NCBI RefSeq assembly: GCF_047272945.1
Contig: NZ_JBKOPS010000001.1
Coordinates: forward strand, 124,001 to 188,000
DNA length: 64,000 nucleotides
DNA from: Rubrolithibacter danxiaensis
GTDB lineage: Bacteria > Bacteroidota > Bacteroidia > Sphingobacteriales > Sphingobacteriaceae
Direction of reading: 5' to 3'
The notes below the pieces were generated by a model. That model made no database searches. It saw only the letters and a list, made by a program, of their open reading frames with translations, and was not told the origin of the DNA. Below, piece after piece: positions 51,354 through 60,754 of the stretch. Position 1 is the first letter of the stretch. The number at the start of each line of letters is the position of its first letter. The position numbers and the translations under genes were made by a program.

Positions 51354-54300
51354 TTGAAACTTAAAGCACTTTTTGTATTCCTTTGTCTCATAGCAATACG
51401 GATTAATTGCTACGCTCAGCCCTATTATTTTAGCCGCTATCTGGTCGAGAACGGTTTATCAAATAATACGGTTTTTTGCAGTTTTCAGGATTCAAAAGGT
51501 TTTTTATGGTTTGGTACAAAAGATGGGCTGAACCGTTTTGACGGATACACATTTAAAATTTTTCGCAACGATCCGGAAAACCCCACAAGCATCGGAAGTA
51601 ATTCCGTTAAAGCTATTATTGAAATAAATGACGTTCTCTGGGTAGGTACCGAAAGAGGCATATTTTTATATACTTCAAACACCGAAAATTTTAAGCGATT
51701 AAAGAATTCGACACAGGAAGATATAAAAGATATAAAAGCGGATAAAAAAGGAAACATCTGGTTCATCGCCGGTGCTACACTCGTCCGTTTTAATCCCAGA
51801 ACCCATCAATACAAAAGGTATAAATCTTCTGAATATTTTGAAGCCTCTTCTATTGCCGTAACGAAAAACAACGAAATCTGGATCTCTGCTTCTACCGGAA
51901 CTATACAAAAATACAATCCTGTATCCGATTCATTTACCGGCTTCAATGTGTTTACTCATTCAAAACCTACTGTTTCAAAATGGATAGAGAGGATTTATGA
52001 TACGGAAAAGGGACAGCTATTAATAGGAACTTCTAACCAGGGAGTAAAGTTATTCGACCTCAACACGCATCAATACAAGGACATCTTAACATACAATAAA
52101 GATAAAACAGAAATATTTGCCCGAAATTTTATCCGACAGTCTGAAAATGAATATTGGATAGCAACGGAATCAGGAATTTTCATTTACAATATTGAAACAG
52201 GGAAATACATTAATATTCAGAAACAATACAATGATCCTTATTCCATTTCAGATAATGCCATTTACACCTTATGTAAAGATAAAGAAGGCGGAATCTGGGC
52301 GGGCACCTATTTTGGCGGAGTAAACTACCATGCTAAGCCATTTACACTTTTTGAAAAATTTTTCCCCAGAAGCGGAACTAATTCAATTAGCGGAAATGCG
52401 GTAAGGGAAATTATTGAAGATAAATACAACAACCTGTGGATTGGAACCGAAGACGGCGGATTAAATAAATTTGATCCTGAAAAGGAGACTTTTACTACCT
52501 ATAAGCCCACGGGTTCACCTTCAGGTATCGCACATTCAAATATCCACGGCATTCTTGCTGTCGGCGATACCCTATGGGTAGGTACTTTTGAACATGGATT
52601 AGACCGAATGAATATTAAAACCGGAAAAGTGTTAAAACATTATTCGTACGGATCGGACATTCATTCTCTTAAAAGTAATTTTATCTATAGCATATATCGC
52701 ACACGGGTGGGTGAGACCTTCTTTTGCACCACGAAAGGGTTGTATAAATACAATCAGGCTGGAGATAATTTTCTACTCATAAAAGAAGTGCCCGACTACA
52801 TTTTTTATACAACTATGTTTGAAGATACTAAGGGAACATTATGGCTGGGAACCATTTGGGACGGCTTGTTCTACTTTAATCCGAAAACAGGAAAAAAAGG
52901 ATATTTCATACATCAGGCCGATAACAAAAACAGCTTAGTCAATAACAGGGTAAACCGTATTTTCGAAGACACAGCTGGTAATTTATGGATAGCCACAGAA
53001 GGTGGTCTGTGCATGCTCAATAAAGGAAAAAGCAATTTCGAACGATATACTATTGAAAACGGCTTTCCAAGTAATATTATTTTTTCGGTGCTTGAAGATA
53101 AACACAAATTACTTTGGGTAACTACTTCGCAAGGCCTTGTATGTTTTAACCCCGTAACAAAAAAAGTAAAGACCTATACCAAAGCTAACGGGCTACTGAG
53201 TGATCAGTTTAATTACCATTCATCGTTTAAAGATGCGACGGGCAGAATGTATTTTGGTAGTGTAAACGGCCTTATACGTTTTAATCCTGATAATTTTATT
53301 AAAAACTCCTACATTCCTCCGGTGTATATAACCGGATTACAGGTATTTAACAAAGACCTTTCCATTAACGAAAAAGGTTCCCCCTTAAAAAAGTCAATAA
53401 CACTTACAGATAAAATCAGACTGGAATATAACCAGTCTTCAATAAGCATTGATTTTGCGGCATTGAGTTATACATCACCGGACATGACTGAGTATGCCTA
53501 TAAAATGGAGGGGTTGGACAAAGACTGGACTTATCTTAAAACCAACCGAAAAGCCTATTATACTAAGCTTCCGCCTGGAAAATATACATTTAAAGTAAAA
53601 GCATCAAACAATACAGGTATCTGGAATGAAAAAGGAACAAGCCTTCGTATCGAAATACTGCCTCCGTTCTGGAAAAGCAACTGGGCCTATTTACTTTATT
53701 GTATGCTAACAGCAAGCATTATCTATTTTGCTTCGAGATCTTACCATAATCATATAAAAGAGAAGAATAAAAGAAGATTAGAATTTCTGGAACACGAAAA
53801 GGAAAAAGAAATTTATCATGCTAAAATCGAATTTTTCACCAATGTAGCGCATGAAATAAGAACGCCTCTGACCTTGATAAAAGGCCCAATGGAAAAGGTT
53901 ATTAAAAAAGCTGGAGACGTGCCTCAGATTAAAAACAGTCTGTTGATTATGGAAAAAAATACCGACAGGCTTCTTGATCTGGCCAATCAGCTTTTAGACT
54001 TCAGAAGAACAGAAATAAAAGGTTTCAGCCTGAATTTTGTTAAAGCAGACCTTGTTAAAATTTTAGAGGATAATTATCTGCGCTTTAAGCCTGCTGCTGA
54101 ACAGAAAAAACTTAAATTTAAGCAAGAGATCCCTCTAAAATCTTTTTATGCCTATGTTGATATGGAAGCGTTTACCAAAATTATCAGTAACCTTTTAAAC
54201 AACGCTGTTAAATATGCGAAAAGTAAGGTTTGCATCCGGCTGCTGGATGTGAAGGAAGGCGACTGCACTTTTACAATTCTTATTAAAAACGATGGCTATC

Positions 54301-54524
54301 TTATTCCTTACGAAATGAAAGACAAGATATTTGAAAGCTTTTTCCGTATAAAAGGGGCAGAAAAACAATCAGGAACAGGTATTGGCTTGTCTTTAGCCCG
54401 GTCATTGGCAGAACTTCATAAAGGCACATTGAACCTGCTTTATACAGAAGATGAATACAATGTCTTTGCACTGACTTTACCCATTCATCAGGAAATAGAA
54501 TTTAATCCCGTAATGAGCATGTAA
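51354..54524 (+). CDS. Reg_prop/Y_Y_Y sensor histidine kinase (first half of a split HTCS)
   Basis: A 1056-residue sensor. After a signal peptide (ALFVFLCLIAIRINCYAQ) come two seven-bladed Reg_prop propellers (about 20-660; repeated NLWIGTEDGGLNKFD-like blades), a Y_Y_Y domain (about 690-760), one membrane helix (about 780-797), HisKA with the phospho-His at about 833 (VAHEIRTPLTLIKG) and HATPase_c (NLLNNAVKYAK; GTGIGLSLARSLAELH). In Bacteroidota the same chain usually continues into a receiver and AraC domain; here it ends after the kinase. The start is TTG at 51354, supported by the promoter. The divergent GH5/GH43 operon is a probable target, and released oligosaccharides are probable ligands. 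Confidence 0.92.
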   Translation: MKLKALFVFLCLIAIRINCYAQPYYFSRYLVENGLSNNTVFCSFQDSKGFLWFGTKDGLNRFDGYTFKIFRNDPENPTSIGSNSVKAIIEINDVLWVGTERGIFLYTSNTENFKRLKNSTQEDIKDIKADKKGNIWFIAGATLVRFNPRTHQYKRYKSSEYFEASSIAVTKNNEIWISASTGTIQKYNPVSDSFTGFNVFTHSKPTVSKWIERIYDTEKGQLLIGTSNQGVKLFDLNTHQYKDILTYNKDKTEIFARNFIRQSENEYWIATESGIFIYNIETGKYINIQKQYNDPYSISDNAIYTLCKDKEGGIWAGTYFGGVNYHAKPFTLFEKFFPRSGTNSISGNAVREIIEDKYNNLWIGTEDGGLNKFDPEKETFTTYKPTGSPSGIAHSNIHGILAVGDTLWVGTFEHGLDRMNIKTGKVLKHYSYGSDIHSLKSNFIYSIYRTRVGETFFCTTKGLYKYNQAGDNFLLIKEVPDYIFYTTMFEDTKGTLWLGTIWDGLFYFNPKTGKKGYFIHQADNKNSLVNNRVNRIFEDTAGNLWIATEGGLCMLNKGKSNFERYTIENGFPSNIIFSVLEDKHKLLWVTTSQGLVCFNPVTKKVKTYTKANGLLSDQFNYHSSFKDATGRMYFGSVNGLIRFNPDNFIKNSYIPPVYITGLQVFNKDLSINEKGSPLKKSITLTDKIRLEYNQSSISIDFAALSYTSPDMTEYAYKMEGLDKDWTYLKTNRKAYYTKLPPGKYTFKVKASNNTGIWNEKGTSLRIEILPPFWKSNWAYLLYCMLTASIIYFASRSYHNHIKEKNKRRLEFLEHEKEKEIYHAKIEFFTNVAHEIRTPLTLIKGPMEKVIKKAGDVPQIKNSLLIMEKNTDRLLDLANQLLDFRRTEIKGFSLNFVKADLVKILEDNYLRFKPAAEQKKLKFKQEIPLKSFYAYVDMEAFTKIISNLLNNAVKYAKSKVCIRLLDVKEGDCTFTILIKNDGYLIPYEMKDKIFESFFRIKGAEKQSGTGIGLSLARSLAELHKGTLNLLYTEDEYNVFALTLPIHQEIEFNPVMSM

Positions 54525-54530
54525 CCAGTT

Positions 54531-55328
54531 ATGAAAGAAGAAATTACTACAGACACTAAACCTCTAATTTTATTAGTGGATGATTATGAGGAAATCCTTG
54601 ACTTTCTCGCTGATGATTTGAGCGAAAAGTACACCGTCCTCAAAGCTTTGAACGGTGAAGAAGCGCTGAAAATACTTGAAACAGAACCGGTACAACTGAT
54701 AATAAGCGATATTATGATGCCGGTGATGGATGGATTTGAACTATGCACTAAAATAAAATCTAATTTTGATTACAGTCATATCCCAATAATACTGCTTACA
54801 GCGAAGAACACCTTAAAGTCAAAGATTGAAGGATTGGAGGTAGGCGCTGACGCATATATCGAAAAACCCTTTTCGCCCGAACACCTGCAGGTACAAATAG
54901 CCAACCTGCTTTTGAACAGGACAAAACTGAGAGACTATTTTGCAAGCACACCCCTTGTTCATATTAAAACGATGGCTCATTCCAGGTGGGATGAAAGCTT
55001 TTTAGAGAAACTTCAGGAAGCAATTTACAGAAATATAGAAAATGTTGATCTGGATGTAGATCATTTAGCGGATATTATGAATATGAGCCGCCCTACTCTC
55101 TACAGAAAGATCAAGGCAATTTCAAATCTTACGCCGCATGAATTAATTAATATTTCCCGGTTAAAAAAAGCTGCGGAGTTGCTTGTAGAAAATCATTACC
55201 GGATTTATGAAATATCCGAAATGGTGGGATACAGTTCGCAAACACATTTCGGGAGGAATTTTGCCAAGCAGTTTGGGATGTCTCCGACGGAATATATGAG
55301 TGTAAAACTTACAGAGAAAAGAGCGTAA
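54531..55328 (+). CDS. AraC-type response regulator (second half of a split HTCS)
   Basis: A 265-residue regulator: receiver domain (about 10-130) with acidic pair DD, phosphoacceptor D61 (LIISDIMMPVMDG) and Lys in IEKPFSPEH, then a short linker and an AraC-type double HTH (about 160-260; LADIMNMSRPTLYRKIKAISNLTPHELI; FEISEMVGYSSQTHFGRNF-like end). It begins six bases after the kinase stop. Domain by domain the two genes equal one full hybrid two-component protein of about 1320 residues. It would control glycan genes nearby. Confidence 0.92.
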   Translation: MKEEITTDTKPLILLVDDYEEILDFLADDLSEKYTVLKALNGEEALKILETEPVQLIISDIMMPVMDGFELCTKIKSNFDYSHIPIILLTAKNTLKSKIEGLEVGADAYIEKPFSPEHLQVQIANLLLNRTKLRDYFASTPLVHIKTMAHSRWDESFLEKLQEAIYRNIENVDLDVDHLADIMNMSRPTLYRKIKAISNLTPHELINISRLKKAAELLVENHYRIYEISEMVGYSSQTHFGRNFAKQFGMSPTEYMSVKLTEKRA

Positions 55329-55369
55329 GTTATGACTGCATAACGATTTAATTGTTGTTAAAAAAACAA

Positions 55370-55397
55370 AAGAGGCTGAATCATTGATCAGCCTCTT
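55370..55397 (-). terminator. Intrinsic terminator between the regulator and mutarotase
   Basis: AAGAGGCTGA (55370-55379) pairs with TCAGCCTCTT (55388-55397) around an 8-base loop. On the minus strand it is followed by TTTTGTTTTTTT, so it mainly ends mutarotase transcription; it may also act for the plus-strand regulator. Confidence 0.8.
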
Positions 55398-55430
55398 CAA
55401 CTAATTAACCAACAATAAACCTCTTAAGAT

Positions 55431-56624
55431 TTATTCATTGCTCTTTTTTTCTGTGTAGAATTTGTACACAGAGGTAGTTCTATAAGTATCTCCCGGATTT
55501 AACATCGTTGAAGGGAAAGCAGGTTGATTTGGTGAATCGGGAAAATGCTGTGTTTCCAAACAAAAAGCAGTCCGAAAATCGTCTTTTGCCCCAGTTTTAA
55601 AGGTATTTTTACTCTGCATAAAGTTACCGCTGTAAAACTGCAAACCCGGTTCTTCTGTTAAAACATCCATCGCAATACCTGATACATTTCCTACCACTTT
55701 CGCCGCTAAAAACAAATCAGAAGGATTATGAGCATTCAGCACAAAATTATGGTCATAACCTTTGCCATTTTTAAGCTGTTCATTTTCTTCGTCAATCCTT
55801 GATCCTATCTTTGAAGGTTGAGTGAAATCAAAAGGCGTATTTGCAACGGCTACAAGTTTTCCGGTAGGAATCAGCGTTGAGTCGACTGGTGTATAGCGAC
55901 TAGCATTTATTTGTAGAGTATGATTTAAAATAGTTCCGCTGCCTTCGCCATTGAGGTTAAAAAAAGCATGGTTCGTAAGATTTACAACTGTTTTTTTATC
56001 CGTTGTTGCTTCATAATCTATCTTCAGCTCATTATTATCGGTAAGTGTATACGTTACCTGAACGTTCAGATTTCCCGGGAAACCTTCCTCCATGTCTTTA
56101 GACAAATAGTTTAGCTGCAATTTCTGGTCATTCAGCATTTTTGCATCCCAAACAACATCCTGAAAACCTTTTTTTCCTCCATGCAGGGTATTGGGCCCAT
56201 TATTCGTAAACAATGAATAGGTCTTTCCGTCCAGGGTAAATTTACCTTTCGCTATCCGGTTTCCATATCGGCCTATAGTGGCACCAAAATAAGGTTCTGT
56301 AGAATTCTGATATTTCTCTACCCCATCAAATCCAACAACTACATCGGTTAGCTTTCCATCTTTATCTGGAACTAAAAGGCTTACAATTCTGCCCCCATAA
56401 TTGGTAATAGCTGCCTGCAAACCATTTTTATTTTTTAATATAAATAAATCAGTTTCTTTACCGTCAATTGTTTTTTGAAATGCTTGTTTGGATGGAAGAG
56501 TTGCTTGCTTTGTACTATCTGACGAATTTTCAGATATTTTTTGTTTGGTTGAATTATTACAGGCAATAATTGCCAAAATTGATCCGAACATTATTTTAAA
56601 AATTCCTGATTTAATATTTTTCAT
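55431..56624 (-). CDS. Aldose 1-epimerase paralogue, lipoprotein form
   Basis: A 397-residue mutarotase from the ATG at 56624, which begins a lipoprotein signal (IFKIMFGSILAIIACNN). It has NYGGRIVSLLVPDKDG, GRYGNRIAKGKF, GPNTLHGG, the catalytic His in NLTNHAFFNLNG and the Glu in TEEPGLQFYSGNF. It is a clear paralogue of the mutarotase at 26083-27264, sharing most motifs and the same length. It follows the split HTCS in convergent orientation, so the second glycan region has its own mutarotase. Confidence 0.92.
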   Translation of the reverse strand: MKNIKSGIFKIMFGSILAIIACNNSTKQKISENSSDSTKQATLPSKQAFQKTIDGKETDLFILKNKNGLQAAITNYGGRIVSLLVPDKDGKLTDVVVGFDGVEKYQNSTEPYFGATIGRYGNRIAKGKFTLDGKTYSLFTNNGPNTLHGGKKGFQDVVWDAKMLNDQKLQLNYLSKDMEEGFPGNLNVQVTYTLTDNNELKIDYEATTDKKTVVNLTNHAFFNLNGEGSGTILNHTLQINASRYTPVDSTLIPTGKLVAVANTPFDFTQPSKIGSRIDEENEQLKNGKGYDHNFVLNAHNPSDLFLAAKVVGNVSGIAMDVLTEEPGLQFYSGNFMQSKNTFKTGAKDDFRTAFCLETQHFPDSPNQPAFPSTMLNPGDTYRTTSVYKFYTEKKSNE

Positions 56625-56846
56625 CTTTCTCGATACCACTGTATTTTAAGCCTTTCCAAAGAAAAAATATTTTGAATCAGAATACTTCATCATTTCGTTT
56701 CAAAATTTAGTTAATAAGTATCATTTTAACATTTAATTGGGGGTAAATTGATAGTATAAGAAATACCTTCCGCGAATTGACTCCTCACAGAAACAATTTC
56801 AAAAAAAGCTTTTATTGATACTTAGAAACTTCTTCTAATGGAAAAA

Positions 56847-59051
56847 TCAGTATTTCACTTTCTCTTTTAATGATTTCGGGTTCCACCAATAGGTTAATTT
56901 AAGCACAAGCGCACGGTTTCTGGCGGCAAAAGGTACGGGGAAATAGTTATCGGTATAAACTATAAAAAGATCTGAAGCAGGTTTGTAACGCCATTGAAAA
57001 CGGCTGTTGATATTCAGGTTCTTCAGTTGTTCGTTATACTGCAAAAATGTCGAAAAGAACAAGGTGTTGGTAAACGTGATATCAGCACGTGAGCCTACTA
57101 ACCAGAATCTTGTATTTCCCCAGGGTTCAGGCATACGAATGTTATTATAACTGGCATTTGCAAGCAGGCTAACGAAGGGTTGAAAACGGTAACCTGCTTC
57201 AGCAGTAACATTTGAACGAGAACCGCCCTCGTAGTAACTTCCAAATCGTGTATTAAACGAATAAGTAAATAAACTTTGCGGCTTTGAGAAAAATTCTGTG
57301 CGCCACGCATTCCAATGATTGCTTGTACCCGCAGGCAAAGCAGGCTTACCGGAATTAGTAGGATCAAAAGGGCTCAGTAATTTTACATATTCATCAATAA
57401 GGGCCAGATTGAAGGTACTCTGATCTCTGAAATTAAGCTGATAGCTTAGCATATTCAGGTTGTCAGTACGATTCAGATGTTCATCAAAATAATAAGCCGA
57501 ACTTATTTTTGGGCCATGACTTAAAATCCTGCCACCTTTCGGAAAATACAAATGAGTAATTTCCGGATTAATTTTAAAATAAGCATTACGTGGCACATAA
57601 CCGGTTTCGGCATTATAGTTCCGCCCTACGTATTCTTCCTGAACCAATACCGTCCATTTACGGCTGCTGTATTGAATATGCCCTGCCTGAACTACATCTT
57701 TACCTGATTTATCAGGGGAGAAAGATTTTAAAACAAGTGCTTTCCCTGTCCAGACATTATTTTTTGAAGCCAGGTTATACTCCAACCCTACATTACGATT
57801 GTACTGCTCATAAACAGGTTGAGCCCCGTTCAGATCAGGGTGATAATTAACGGATTGTTTATTAACAAATATAAACCCGATGTTGGAGCGGCTAAATACC
57901 CTGCGCTGCAAAGAAAGAACCGCAAAATTTTGATCGGGCAAGCCCGTTTCGCCTACTTTTCCGGTTTGCATATCCATCAAACCTATACGCCAGTCTTTAT
58001 TAATATTGCCGCTTAACCTGGCTCCGGCCTTAATTGGAGCACCTAAACCTATCCGCCTGGAGAAAAAAGGGCGAATGCTGGCATATCCGAAGTTGGCGAA
58101 CAAATCGCCATTCTCCAGAAAAAACTGCCTTTTTTCAGGAAAGAATAACTCAAAGCGATCCAGGTTAGTAACCTGCTTGTCTACTTCAACCTGCGAAAAA
58201 TCAGGATTAACGGTTAAATCAAGATTAAGAGATGAGGTAATACCTATTTTCACATCGGTACCAATCTTTTTCTGATAATCGATCGGTTTTTGTTGCTCAT
58301 AATCTTTAACTCCTCCAAATAAAGTGTAAGGAATGACAGAAATATTTGTCCCTGCTTCCGGCGGAGCTTCATCCCAGACAAGGACCCCCGCATAGGCCAA
58401 AGAAGCTGTAGGAAATTGTCTTGGCACGGGTGTCCAGCTTGATTTTTCGGTAGTTTTTAAATCCAGGCGACTAAAATTAATTCCCCAGCGTGTTGTTCCT
58501 TTTTTGTAACGTATGGTGGTGAACGGTATAGCCATTTCAAGAACCCATTTTTCATTGTCATTTTTTACCGCAGAAACCCATTTATTATCCCAGTTCAGAT
58601 CGACGCTCCCGCCACCGTACATAGTTCCGTCCCATTGTGCGCCTGCAGCATTTGCACCAAAAGAAAAACCCGTGGTTTGATTATCATAGGGATCCATGAA
58701 AAGCAAAAAGTTATCGTTTTTACCGAATACAAAATCCCGGCGGAGAGATTCAACGTAGTATGGGCCTGGAACGGCATTGTAACATACTGCAATAAGGTAT
58801 AAATTCTGCTCATCGTATGTCATCCGTACATCTGTACGAACTTTTGCCTTGCTGGTATCCATTGGCAAAACCATGTAAAAATTACCGGCAACTTCTGCAT
58901 CCAGCCAGGATTTTTCATCCAGAACACCGTCAATTGTAATAGCAGATGTCGCTCTTTTTATATGAAGCTGATATGCCTCGTTCTTTTTTTGAGCATGTGC
59001 AGAAAACAGGGAAATAGAAAATAAGATCAGTAAAGAAAGTCTTTTCAGCAT
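56847..59051 (-). CDS. DUF5916 outer-membrane protein with CBM9-like N-terminal domain
   Basis: A 734-residue protein with signal peptide SLLILFSISLFSAHAQ. Residues about 30-215 form a CBM9-like beta-sandwich (ITIDGVLDEKSWLDAEVAGNFY; FLLFMDPYDNQTTGFSFGANAAGAQWDG), and the rest (about 230-734) is the DUF5916 region rich in alternating strands, predicted to be an outer-membrane barrel ending LVLKLTYWW. Family function is unknown; many members lie near sugar or peptide uptake genes. It has no obvious operon partner. Confidence 0.85.
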   Translation of the reverse strand: MLKRLSLLILFSISLFSAHAQKKNEAYQLHIKRATSAITIDGVLDEKSWLDAEVAGNFYMVLPMDTSKAKVRTDVRMTYDEQNLYLIAVCYNAVPGPYYVESLRRDFVFGKNDNFLLFMDPYDNQTTGFSFGANAAGAQWDGTMYGGGSVDLNWDNKWVSAVKNDNEKWVLEMAIPFTTIRYKKGTTRWGINFSRLDLKTTEKSSWTPVPRQFPTASLAYAGVLVWDEAPPEAGTNISVIPYTLFGGVKDYEQQKPIDYQKKIGTDVKIGITSSLNLDLTVNPDFSQVEVDKQVTNLDRFELFFPEKRQFFLENGDLFANFGYASIRPFFSRRIGLGAPIKAGARLSGNINKDWRIGLMDMQTGKVGETGLPDQNFAVLSLQRRVFSRSNIGFIFVNKQSVNYHPDLNGAQPVYEQYNRNVGLEYNLASKNNVWTGKALVLKSFSPDKSGKDVVQAGHIQYSSRKWTVLVQEEYVGRNYNAETGYVPRNAYFKINPEITHLYFPKGGRILSHGPKISSAYYFDEHLNRTDNLNMLSYQLNFRDQSTFNLALIDEYVKLLSPFDPTNSGKPALPAGTSNHWNAWRTEFFSKPQSLFTYSFNTRFGSYYEGGSRSNVTAEAGYRFQPFVSLLANASYNNIRMPEPWGNTRFWLVGSRADITFTNTLFFSTFLQYNEQLKNLNINSRFQWRYKPASDLFIVYTDNYFPVPFAARNRALVLKLTYWWNPKSLKEKVKY

Positions 59052-59213
59052 CGGATAATTGAATGGACAAAATGGTTATGGTTAGTTTTCCTTTTGATAA
59101 GGAGCAGTAAATATAGGAGGTATTGTAATAAAGAGCTTATTACCAATTGTCACAAAAAGGATAGGTAATTCCTACCCTTTTAGATAAGAAAAAAGAATCA
59201 GGGGCAGGAATAC

Positions 59214-59837
59214 TTAATTATAAAAGTTTACCATTCCTGTTTCTACATCGTACAGGCCGCCAACAATTTTTATTTGCCCGTTTTGCTCCATCTCTGCAAG
59301 AATATTACTTTCTTTTCTGATTTCTTCCATTACAAGATGAACGTTAATTTCGGTAACGTTTTTTACAAAATTGGAATTTGTTCCGTCCCGGTTAACTTCT
59401 GTAGCTGTTTCTTTATCAATAGCGGGTTTAATTTTATTCAGCAGACCAGTAAGGCTTCCCATTTCTACGTGGTTACAAGCTCCGGTTATAGCACCACATT
59501 TGGTATGACCAAGAACAACAATAAGTTTTGATCCCGCCAGCTTACAGGCAAATTCCATACTTCCAATGATGTCTTCATTAAGGATATTTCCCGCAATCCG
59601 GATGCTGAAAATGTCTCCTAAACCCTGATCAAAAATCAGTTCGGCAGATATCCGCGAATCAATACAACTAAGAATTGCAGCAAAAGGGTACTGCCCGTCG
59701 GATGTTTCGTTTACCTGCTGCAATAAATTTCTGTTTGCTTTCAGATTCTGAATAAATCTTTTATTCCCCTCTTTTAATATTTCTACTGCATCTTCAGGGG
59801 TTAAATTACTTTGGGTTTGTTTGGTATGTGTGTACAT
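59214..59837 (-). CDS. Beta-class carbonic anhydrase
   Basis: A 207-residue enzyme from the ATG at 59837 (an upstream in-frame TTG at 59846 is less likely). Zinc ligands are C58 and D60/R62 (SCIDSR), H111 and C114 (GHTKCGAITGA), the standard beta-class set. It interconverts CO2 and bicarbonate. No signal peptide is present, so it acts in the cytoplasm. TTACTTTG just before the start is a near-match to the -7 element. Confidence 0.94.
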   Translation of the reverse strand: MYTHTKQTQSNLTPEDAVEILKEGNKRFIQNLKANRNLLQQVNETSDGQYPFAAILSCIDSRISAELIFDQGLGDIFSIRIAGNILNEDIIGSMEFACKLAGSKLIVVLGHTKCGAITGACNHVEMGSLTGLLNKIKPAIDKETATEVNRDGTNSNFVKNVTEINVHLVMEEIRKESNILAEMEQNGQIKIVGGLYDVETGMVNFYN

Positions 59838-59921
59838 GACCTGCAAAGTAAAAGATTTTTCAGCGAATGAGAAAGTTTATATCAAGTTGAAATAACTATT
59901 TAAAAGATACGAGATAATAAG

Positions 59922-60671
59922 TTATCTTTTTTTCCGGGGTTTCTTGCCTACGTTTATCACAATTCCGCCACTAAGCACCGAATTTCCGGCAGTAAGAAAT
60001 TTCCTGTCTTTAATGCCAAAATTACTTCCGCTTGTAAACTGCAGCTGTACCGACGGAGATAAAACCATTCTGGTAAAAAATACAGGTTCGAGAAAAAGGT
60101 TGTCTTCCAGCGGTTGTGCAGCATCATTTCGAATAAAAGTTTTCATATTTATATAGCTGGCCCGCAAAGCAGTACCGTAATTAAGCGGGAATTTCTTTTT
60201 GAATAATTTCAATGATTTTTTATTCTTGGAACTGTAATTTACCTGTACAAAAAATTTGTTAAAAGTTGTTTCCTGCCTGTCATACGGAACTATTCCTTCC
60301 TCTGTTCTGTCTTTGTAAGTACGTTCACTGCTTCCTCTTCCAAATCCGGTATAAATTTCCAATATCCGGTCCTTCTTCGTTCCGAAAGCAGTAAAATAAC
60401 CTGCACCTGCTTCCAGTAAGCTATGCCGAAAATCCTTTCTTGTACGATCACTATTCATAAACGATCCGTTAAGGAGGAGGCCGAAATGATTGGAAACTGC
60501 ATAGGCAGAATTAAAACTGGCATTTCCTTTAAGTGTAATATGGGCAGCGGTATAAACTTCTCCTTTCGTGCTTAACATGGGCGTATTCGGCACATTTGGC
60601 ATATACAAGGACGAACAACCGGAAAATAAAACAAGACAAACAAGTGAAATAAGCAGAAATCGTTTCTTCAT
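59922..60671 (-). CDS. Lipoprotein of unknown function, beta-rich
   Basis: A 249-residue protein from the ATG at 60671, which begins a lipoprotein signal (KKRFLLISLVCLVLFSGCSS). The mature part alternates hydrophobic and polar residues in strand-like runs, with YAVSNHFGLLLNGSFMNSD, EAGAGYFTAFGTKKDRILEIYTGFGRG and a Lys/Arg-rich end. This pattern fits an eight-strand outer-membrane barrel-like lipoprotein. Function is not recognised. Confidence 0.7.
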   Translation of the reverse strand: MKKRFLLISLVCLVLFSGCSSLYMPNVPNTPMLSTKGEVYTAAHITLKGNASFNSAYAVSNHFGLLLNGSFMNSDRTRKDFRHSLLEAGAGYFTAFGTKKDRILEIYTGFGRGSSERTYKDRTEEGIVPYDRQETTFNKFFVQVNYSSKNKKSLKLFKKKFPLNYGTALRASYINMKTFIRNDAAQPLEDNLFLEPVFFTRMVLSPSVQLQFTSGSNFGIKDRKFLTAGNSVLSGGIVINVGKKPRKKR

Positions 60672-60754
60672 AAAGACGGATAGCAATTAAAGCATAAATA
60701 CAAGCTAAAACTACAGATGGTTTAAGTTATTGCAACAGAATGCAATTTTACAAT

